This document shows positions 6,520-11,418 of a DNA stretch of 11,418 nt, one piece after another. The DNA is taken from positions 1 through 11,418 of the forward strand of contig JACPTH010000341.1 of the NCBI GenBank assembly GCA_016192885.1, given 5' to 3'. The DNA comes from a bacterium. GTDB taxonomy: Bacteria > Muiribacteriota > Ozemobacteria > Ozemobacterales > Ozemobacteraceae. The first letter of the stretch is position 1. The number at the start of each line of letters is the position of its first letter. Below the pieces are notes generated by a model. The model had not been told where the DNA came from. It was given only the letters and a program-made list of their open reading frames with translations, and did not search any database. The position numbers and the translations under genes are program-made.

Positions 6520-7932
6520 ATGTATTGTTTCCGGTGCGGTCAGCAGTTGGAACCGCAAGATCCAAATTGTCCTTCTTGCGATGCTCCTCAGAAACGACGC
6601 CAGCGCCGACGTCATAGACTTTTTGTGGGGTTGATTATTTTTATCTCCGGTGCGTTCGTTGGAAGCGTAATTGATAGCCTTCTTTTCAAGGGGCAGACCT
6701 TGGAGAAATCTCTTTTCCGGGCCTTCACTGGAAATGATGATTCAACCCCAAAGGCTACTGACACATCCACAATTCCTTTACCAGGCTTAGATAATAGAAA
6801 ATCTTCACAATATAAAGAGCCGTTGGAACCCGATGTTAAAGTTTCGCAAAAACCCCCTCCTGAGATCGTGGAGAATCCCTCCAAGATTTCTCTACCCAAA
6901 ACCCAAGTTCCTTTGACGATTTCCTCTTCTTCCAAAATAGTTGAACCGCCCCCGATTAAAAATTCAGCGGAAGAAGTTTTGATTCCCACGGTTTCCACCG
7001 AAACCGTTAACGCAGATGAGATTTCTTCACCAAGCTTGGAGATTCCCGCAATCGTTGTCCCAAAAATTGAAAAAAATTATAGCCTTTCAATCGATCGTTC
7101 CGAACTTCTCGAAGAAAGTAACGGCAATTGTTATCATGGGAGCGTTTCCCCCGACGGAAAGGTTCTGCTTTTTTCTTCGAATCGTCCGACCGGAGACGGG
7201 AAAAATTTCTATCAATGTTATTTTCGCGATTTGGACGGTGGAACGGCATCAGCAAGGTTATTCCCCTGGCCAGGAAATGTATGGACACCGGAGTTTTCCT
7301 CCGACGGAAGGATGCTGGTTTTTTCAAGCGACAAAGAAAAAAGAGAACATATTTTTGTTCTTGATCGGTTAACTCAGCAAGTAAAACAATTAACGGACGG
7401 GGGCGCGAAAAATATGATGCCCTCATTTTCCCCCAACGGTGAGTTTATAGCCTTTTGTTCCGATCGAAAGGGAACAAATGACATTTGGATGATAGGAACT
7501 GATGGAAATGGGTTAATCCAGGTGACTTCCGGTCAAGAAGACGATCGCGAACCCCGCTGGTGGCCCGATGGTCGCTCGATTGTTTTTACGCGAGTAAAAA
7601 CAAAGTACAAGGAATCTCATATTTTAAAAGTCCCTCTTGAACCCATCGGAACGCCAAGCGGTTTAATCACCGACCCCAGCCGCAATTGGTTCGGCGATCC
7701 ATCGCCGGACGGAAAATATATTGCTTTTGTTCGCTCCGGAAAGCCCGATGGAAGCGAAAATGTAATTCACATCAGGAGAATAGAGAACAATCAGGAATTT
7801 TTGGTTTCAGTCAAAGGTTCGGAAGGTTATCGACCGATATGGACTTTTGATGGCAACAGCTTGGTTTTCCATATTGAGCGGAAAGAAAAAAGGATACTTT
7901 ATAAAGCCGCCCTAAAGAAAACCTTTCAATGA
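6520..7932 (+). CDS. Zinc ribbon - TM helix - TolB-like six-bladed propeller fusion
   Basis: The 470-residue protein begins with a zinc ribbon (C3-x2-C6, C17-x2-C20), then a basic stretch (QKRRQRRRHR), one membrane helix (about 34-52), a ~125-residue Pro/Ser/Thr-rich linker and a C-terminal WD40-like/PD40 propeller (about 190-470). Six blade signatures are visible: SPDGKVLLFSSN (210), SSDGRMLVFSSD (260), SPNGEFIAFCSD (304), WPDGRSIVFTRV (348), SPDGKYIAFVRS (395) and TFDGNSLVFHIE (442). The positive residues before the helix place the ribbon in the cytoplasm and the propeller outside. TolB itself has six such blades plus an N-terminal domain and a cleaved signal; both are lacking here, and no tol/pal genes are near, so this is not a canonical TolB. 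The frame extends to 6493, but GGAGGG at 6510-6515 and the zinc ribbon fix the ATG at 6520. The ligand is unknown. Confidence 0.87.
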   Translation: MYCFRCGQQLEPQDPNCPSCDAPQKRRQRRRHRLFVGLIIFISGAFVGSVIDSLLFKGQTLEKSLFRAFTGNDDSTPKATDTSTIPLPGLDNRKSSQYKEPLEPDVKVSQKPPPEIVENPSKISLPKTQVPLTISSSSKIVEPPPIKNSAEEVLIPTVSTETVNADEISSPSLEIPAIVVPKIEKNYSLSIDRSELLEESNGNCYHGSVSPDGKVLLFSSNRPTGDGKNFYQCYFRDLDGGTASARLFPWPGNVWTPEFSSDGRMLVFSSDKEKREHIFVLDRLTQQVKQLTDGGAKNMMPSFSPNGEFIAFCSDRKGTNDIWMIGTDGNGLIQVTSGQEDDREPRWWPDGRSIVFTRVKTKYKESHILKVPLEPIGTPSGLITDPSRNWFGDPSPDGKYIAFVRSGKPDGSENVIHIRRIENNQEFLVSVKGSEGYRPIWTFDGNSLVFHIERKEKRILYKAALKKTFQ

Positions 7933-7939
7933 TTAAGAC

Positions 7940-8293
7940 TTAGGTTCTAGCCAGGGCCATTGTTAATAAGAGCAAAGTTCCGACGATCCCCATTAGTAGC
8001 CCAAAAATTGCCCTTCCCATGCCGTGTTGCTCGGGATGTTTCTTAAGATCTATAATTGCGGCTATTCCCAGGATAAGCGCCAAAGGCGCGGGGACGATGA
8101 TCAGCGAAATAAGTCCGGCATATCCGGCCAAAACAGCCCAAATGGATACTTTCACCGGAACAAAGTAACCAAGGAGCGGGTCTTCCGCCTTTTTTTCCCT
8201 TTCCTTTCCAAAGGGATCTTTTAAATTTGTTTTGCAATGCTTACAAATTATCGCACCCGATAAAATCTCTTCTTTACAATAAGGGCATTTCAC
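7940..8293 (-). CDS. Zinc ribbon plus DUF4190-like membrane protein
   Basis: This is a 117-residue protein of unknown role. The N-terminal zinc ribbon (C3-x2-C6, C17-x2-C20) is followed by a charged linker (26-40) and a DUF4190-like membrane part. That part has a helix from about 50, the conserved GYAGLISL and PAPLALILGIAAI, then KKHPEQHGMGRA (84-95) and a last helix (95-113). Glycine-rich helices with a 'G-x-G-R-A' turn are typical of DUF4190. The start is GTG at 8293, with AAGGGG about 8 nt upstream. The stop codon of the upstream 330-residue gene ends 4 bp before this GTG, so both are probably one operon with coupled translation. Its end lies 7 bp from the end of the zinc-ribbon/TolB-like gene, which also joins a ribbon to a membrane helix. 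A shared role is possible but not shown. Confidence 0.82.
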   Translation of the reverse strand: MKCPYCKEEILSGAIICKHCKTNLKDPFGKEREKKAEDPLLGYFVPVKVSIWAVLAGYAGLISLIIVPAPLALILGIAAIIDLKKHPEQHGMGRAIFGLLMGIVGTLLLLTMALART

Positions 8294-8297
8294 TTAA

Positions 8298-9290
8298 TTA
8301 ACCCCTTAATTTTGCTTTTAAGCGCTCTTGCGAGATGGTGAGAAGGTTGACGGAATTTCGAAAAGACTCGCACTGAGAGGTTAGGAACTGAATCACTTGG
8401 CCCAGGGACGTTAGGATATCCTTAAGAATTTCTTTCCCAGCGGGATTTTGGAGTATTACTTCCTGAATCATTACTTCGAGCTTTGCAGCGGAAACACTTA
8501 TTAACTCAGGATTTCGAAAAAAGTCCCGGGGGAAGGTTCTTTCCTGTCCTAGGGTAATCAACCCGCCTCCCCCCGCCAAAACCTCATTTTTTTTGGAAGG
8601 GTCAAATTTACGGAAAAGTGTTATTCCGGTTCCGAGCGAGGAAATCCCTCTAAAAATTACCGCTTCATTTTCCGGCATTCTTCCGGGTTCAAACAACCCA
8701 TCCCAGAAAGGGTAGCTAATTCCAACACCCAGACCACCCAAGCGCCAATCCTGGAATTCGGTTGTAGGGGGAATTTTCCCCGAATAAAAAAGGTCGTGCT
8801 GAATGCTCTTCATTTTCTCGCGGAATTGTCTTCCGGTTGAATCGGGGAGGTTAAAAGATTTTGAAGTCTTCTCAAGGAACCGTTCCAGAGGTCCGTCGCT
8901 GAAAAATAACCCCCGGAATTTCGTTTCACCTTTCTTTCTAGGCCAGTAGGCCTGGAAGGCTGAAAGTTCTATCAATATCAGATTCGCAAGGTTCCGGCAT
9001 AAGGGCTCTTTAAGCCTTTTGATGTTGGGAAGAAACTCCGAATCCCGGTCATTCCAGATTTTTGCGGAATGTTGGGAATCCATTAAAAACAGGGCCTGGT
9101 TAACATTGCTTTCCCACTCCACCAACCACAAGTCCTTGAGTTCGATGCCATCTGCCGGAGTGAGGGGTACCCAATCCGGAGAGTCTAAGCCTTCAGATGT
9201 GTCAACCTCAATGAGTTGAGATTCAAGTGATGCCAAAATGGCTAAGGTTTGCGGCTCAACGGAAAAAATAGACATAAAGGACGATGACAT
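8298..9290 (-). CDS. Conserved-looking hypothetical protein, 330 residues, unrecognised
   Basis: I do not recognise a family. The protein is soluble by eye, with no signal peptide or membrane helix. It starts acidic (S-Q-L-I-E-V-D-T-S-E near 24), has aromatic-rich stretches (WLVEWESNVNQALFLMD about 55-71; FQAYWPRKK about 111-119), a central glycine-rich run (LGGLGVGISYPFWDG about 184-198), and FRGISSLGTGITLF near 218 followed by AGGGGLITLG. It ends in a long probably helical segment with S/Q/L-rich spacing. The ATG at 9290 has AGAGGG 4 nt upstream; a second ATG five codons inside (9275) has no such site. It leads the pair with the DUF4190-like gene (4-bp gap). The long frame, good ribosome site and tight spacing make it a real gene. 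Its function cannot be inferred from what I see. Confidence 0.75.
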   Translation of the reverse strand: MSSSFMSIFSVEPQTLAILASLESQLIEVDTSEGLDSPDWVPLTPADGIELKDLWLVEWESNVNQALFLMDSQHSAKIWNDRDSEFLPNIKRLKEPLCRNLANLILIELSAFQAYWPRKKGETKFRGLFFSDGPLERFLEKTSKSFNLPDSTGRQFREKMKSIQHDLFYSGKIPPTTEFQDWRLGGLGVGISYPFWDGLFEPGRMPENEAVIFRGISSLGTGITLFRKFDPSKKNEVLAGGGGLITLGQERTFPRDFFRNPELISVSAAKLEVMIQEVILQNPAGKEILKDILTSLGQVIQFLTSQCESFRNSVNLLTISQERLKAKLRG

Positions 9291-9458
9291 GAAACCCTCT
9301 TTAAATCATAATTCAGGGCTGAGGTTGAGACGATGGTAGACCTTTTCGACCAAGCTTACAACACAGGATTTCTAAGGTCAAGAGGCTTTATCAAAAATCA
9401 GCGACGAAGAAAAACAGTTTTTTAACCCTATTGAAAATCTTATTGAAAAATCCCTTTC

Positions 9459-9487
9459 TTGACCAAAAAAACGCTGGGTGATACTCT
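9459..9487 (+). promoter_or_regulatory. Candidate promoter of the NapH/NapG-like gene
   Basis: TTGACC (9459-9464), a 17-bp spacer, then TACTCT (9482-9487) preceded by TGA, an extended -10. Transcription would start near 9494, 48 nt before the TTG start. The rest of the 251-bp divergent region 9291-9541 holds a near-duplicate TATTGAAAATC / TATTGAAAAATC at about 9430-9453. It also holds a possible minus-strand -10 (TATGAT) close to the 330-residue gene. I see no other gene there. Confidence 0.4.
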
Positions 9488-9541
9488 TGAACCGGGAAAG
9501 CAAATTTCTGTTACAAAAAATCCAAGCAAAAAAATAATTCT

Positions 9542-11080
9542 TTGAAAAAAGTTCGCATTTTCTCGCAACTGCTTTTTTTTGCGATTTTCCTGATACTTTT
9601 TGTTCAAACGGAATCTAACGGGAATGATGAACTTCAGTATCCGGTGAAGATTTTCCTCGATTTCGACCCTTTCATTCTCGTAACAACATTTTTTTCGAAT
9701 TACAGAGTTTTCTCAAAAACACTTTATCTTTCACTTGTGACCGTTTTATTTACCGTTTTTTTCGGAAGGATCTTTTGCGGGTGGGTTTGCCCTTTTGGGA
9801 CAATTCATGAAGCCATCGGGTCCCAAACCAAAAGCCGATTTGGCGATTTCCATCGCATGAAATACTATCTTCTGATTCTGTTAATTTCTTCGTCAATATG
9901 TGGCATTCAACTTGGAGGTTTCCTAGACCCTATCTGTTTTCTTATTCGCTCATTAACGTTCACTGTTAATCCCGTTATAAACTCCTTGACTAGGGAAACT
10001 TTTGACAAAGCTTTTGAAACTCTTCCTTCAGCCTTTTCAAATGTTTCCGAGGCGATTTTCGCGATTTTTAAGAAATATTTTCTTTCATTCAAACAACCCA
10101 TGTTTCAACAAAACCTTCTAATCTTCATCCTATTTTTTCTTGTAATTTCCCTGAATTTTTTGGAAAGAAGATTTTGGTGCAACAATATCTGTCCCCTAGG
10201 GGCTTTATTGGGATTGCTTTCTCCCTGTTCCCTTTTTGGAAGAAAGGTTAAGGATGAATGCCTAAAATGCGGCAATTGTGACAAAGTCTGCAATGGAGAT
10301 TCTCTTCCGCACCGCGGAAACGGGAATTTTCGGCCCGGAGAATGCCTCATTTGCTTTAACTGTCAATCCGAGTGTCCGACTAACGCGATTTTCTTTGCCT
10401 GGAAAGGATTTAGAGGAAACCCTATTCCCGACGTTAAAAGGAGGAAAATACTCGCCTCAGCGGCATCGGGGATAATTTTTTCGCACTTTTTTAAAGTTCA
10501 GCCCGAGCGAAAGGTTCCTTCCCCACAGCTAATTCGTCCCCCCGGGTCGGTTTCGGAAGAAGAGTTTTTGAGAAGATGCATTAAATGCGGTGAATGCATG
10601 AAAGTATGCATTACGAACGGCCTTCAGCCGACTTTCCTTGAGGCCGGGTTGGGAGGGATGTGGACCCCCACTCTAGTTCCAAAGTTAGGTTATTGCGAAT
10701 ATCGATGTACTCTGTGCGGGCAAGTTTGTCCCACTCAAGCCATTGAGAAAAAATCAGTTAATGAGAAGGCAAAAGTGAAAATTGGGCTGGCCTTCATCGA
10801 TAAGAATAGGTGTTTGCCATATTCCCAAGGAATCGATTGCATTGTTTGCGAGGAACACTGTCCTACCCCCAAAAAATCAATTTGGTTTCAATCAGCGGAA
10901 GTTATACTAAGAAGCGGAGAAAAGAGATTTGTTTCCCAACCAAAGGTAGACCAAGACCTTTGTATCGGTTGCGGAATATGCGAAGCGAAGTGTCCGGTAG
11001 TCGACCTTCCGGCGATTTACGTAACAAGCATCGGTGAAACCAGATCAAAAGTGAACCAAATGCGCCTTTCAGGTTATTGA
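9542..11080 (+). CDS. NapH-NapG-like fused membrane multi-[4Fe-4S] electron-transfer protein
   Basis: This 512-residue protein is predicted to pass electrons between the quinone pool and an unidentified partner. Residues 1-290 are NapH-like: helices at about 5-24, 58-78, 106-125 and 190-207, the pair FCGWVCPFG (C79, C83) and WCNNICPLG (C213, C217), then two [4Fe-4S] motifs (C240, 243, 246, 250 and C268, 271, 274, 278). Residues 300-490 are NapG/MauM-like with four more cluster motifs: C346/349/352/356; C385/389/392/396; C424/433/436/440; C474/477/480/484. Between them lies KRRKILASAASGIIF (299-313), which looks like a NapG Tat signal now buried inside the fusion. Combined NapH (~290) plus NapG (~230) length agrees. 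The start is TTG at 9542, the only start-type codon after the in-frame stop at 9488; its ribosome site is weak. No nap, mau or other reductase genes are nearby, so the partner is unknown. Confidence 0.88.
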   Translation: MKKVRIFSQLLFFAIFLILFVQTESNGNDELQYPVKIFLDFDPFILVTTFFSNYRVFSKTLYLSLVTVLFTVFFGRIFCGWVCPFGTIHEAIGSQTKSRFGDFHRMKYYLLILLISSSICGIQLGGFLDPICFLIRSLTFTVNPVINSLTRETFDKAFETLPSAFSNVSEAIFAIFKKYFLSFKQPMFQQNLLIFILFFLVISLNFLERRFWCNNICPLGALLGLLSPCSLFGRKVKDECLKCGNCDKVCNGDSLPHRGNGNFRPGECLICFNCQSECPTNAIFFAWKGFRGNPIPDVKRRKILASAASGIIFSHFFKVQPERKVPSPQLIRPPGSVSEEEFLRRCIKCGECMKVCITNGLQPTFLEAGLGGMWTPTLVPKLGYCEYRCTLCGQVCPTQAIEKKSVNEKAKVKIGLAFIDKNRCLPYSQGIDCIVCEEHCPTPKKSIWFQSAEVILRSGEKRFVSQPKVDQDLCIGCGICEAKCPVVDLPAIYVTSIGETRSKVNQMRLSGY

Positions 11081-11081
11081 A

Positions 11082-11111
11082 ATATGGGGGGAAATCAGAC
11101 TTTCCCCATAT
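11082..11111 (+). terminator. Hairpin after the NapH/NapG-like gene
   Basis: ATATGGGGGGAAA (11082-11094) pairs with TTTCCCCATAT (11101-11111), with a two-G bulge and a 6-nt loop, directly after the TGA at 11078. The T run is weak (TTCAATTTT about 7 nt later), so it may terminate poorly or act as a 3' stabiliser. Confidence 0.5.
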
Positions 11112-11162
11112 CATAGTTCAATTTTGTAAAACTTATTGCGATTTTTGGGCGTTTATTATTGC

Positions 11163-11191
11163 TTGAAAGCGAAAGAAAATCATGTTATAGT
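11163..11191 (+). promoter_or_regulatory. Sigma70-type promoter of rpsF
   Basis: TTGAAA (11163-11168), an exact 17-bp spacer, then TATAGT (11186-11191) with an extended -10 TGT just upstream. This is the best promoter match in the window and stands at the right place for a ribosomal-protein operon. The expected start of transcription is near 11198. Confidence 0.68.
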
Positions 11192-11197
11192 GAATTC

Positions 11198-11266
11198 CAC
11201 CTCGCCTGCTTCCGTATTTCGCTTAGTCGAGGTTATTTTCCCTAAAGGGAGGAGTTAAATTTTACC
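11198..11266 (+). promoter_or_regulatory. rpsF 5' leader with candidate regulatory structure
   Basis: The ~69-nt leader contains ACCTCG (11199-11204) pairing with CGAGGT (11228-11233) around a loop holding TTCCGTA. A small hairpin TCCC-TAAA-GGGA (11239-11250) takes up the first bases of the GGGAGGAG ribosome site. In many bacteria the S6:S18 complex binds a CCG-containing element in the rpsF leader. A loop CCG is seen here, but I could not confirm the full fold. Confidence 0.35.
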
Positions 11267-11418
11267 GTGAAAACGTATGAAACAATTTTTTTTCTTTCCC
11301 CAAGTCTTTCTGAAGAGAGCAATGAAGCGTTGTCCGGCAAGGTTGAAGGGGCCATAACGCGCTTCGGCGGGCAGATAGAAAAGGTTAACAGATGGGGAAA
11401 AAGAAGGCTTTCCTATAA
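11267..11418 (+). CDS. rpsF: Ribosomal protein bS6, 3'-partial
   Basis: The first 50 residues match the start of small-subunit protein bS6: KTYETIFFLSPSLSEE, then GAITRFGGQIEKVNRWGKRR and LSY at the edge. The beta1-alpha1-beta2 opening and the W-G-K-R-x-L-x-Y motif are diagnostic. bS6 binds 16S rRNA with bS18 in the platform of the 30S subunit. It normally has 95-140 residues, so the rest lies beyond the window. The start is GTG at 11267, with GGGAGGAG at 11247-11254, 12 nt upstream, a somewhat long spacing. Homology begins exactly at this GTG. The usual rpsF-(ssb)-rpsR-rplI order would be expected next. Confidence 0.94.
   Translation, partial: MKTYETIFFLSPSLSEESNEALSGKVEGAITRFGGQIEKVNRWGKRRLSY

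Noticed and set aside
9425..9455. Repeat array or CRISPR in the divergent region
   Set aside because: There are only two similar 11-12 nt AT-rich words, with no regular spacing or spacers.

Overview
The window comes from a bacterial chromosome of moderate to low GC by eye. It belongs to a Gram-negative-type organism with a reductive-TCA style carbon metabolism. The evidence is an aclB-aclA pair for the two-subunit ATP-citrate lyase, a large membrane multi-[4Fe-4S] NapH/NapG-like protein, a membrane-anchored TolB-like propeller, and a cytoplasmic-type GH3 beta-N-acetylhexosaminidase (NagZ-like). rTCA lineages such as Nitrospinota, Nitrospirota, Aquificota, Chlorobiota and Campylobacterota would fit. 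I cannot fix the phylum from sequence alone.

Left part (1-3335, + strand): aclB enters from outside the window, so its first ~25-40 residues are missing. aclA follows after 25 bp. aclA is broken. Its N-terminal ~176 residues and C-terminal ~424 residues are both well conserved, but about 44 bp are missing at 1755-1768 compared with the family. The loss removes the conserved Arg-Ser-Gly-Gly-Met-Ser-Asn-Glu-Leu segment and shifts the frame. This is either a recent inactivating deletion or an assembly artefact. The space between aclA and the next gene is almost entirely a long imperfect inverted repeat (arms about 3047-3146 and 3220-3321), which looks like a foldback or MITE-like element.

Middle part (3336-6460): a GNAT acetyltransferase (+) faces three minus-strand genes. 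These encode a small three-helix membrane protein, a membrane-anchored HEAT-repeat protein, and a NagZ-like glycosidase with its own terminator. nagZ diverges from the next plus-strand gene across only 59 bp, where promoter candidates on the two strands overlap.

Right part (6520-11418): a zinc-ribbon/TM/six-bladed TolB-like fusion (+) ends tail-to-tail, 7 bp away, with a zinc-ribbon/DUF4190-like membrane protein (-). The latter is the second gene of an apparent operon led by an unrecognised 330-residue protein. A 251-bp divergent region then leads to the NapH-NapG-like fusion (+), which ends in a hairpin. A strong sigma70-type promoter and structured leader follow, with the first 50 codons of rpsF (ribosomal protein bS6) running off the right edge.

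I saw no CRISPR array, tRNA, rRNA, transposase or phage gene. The two least ordinary regions are the acl locus (internal deletion, G10 tract, foldback element) and the NapH-NapG fusion with a buried Tat-like motif.
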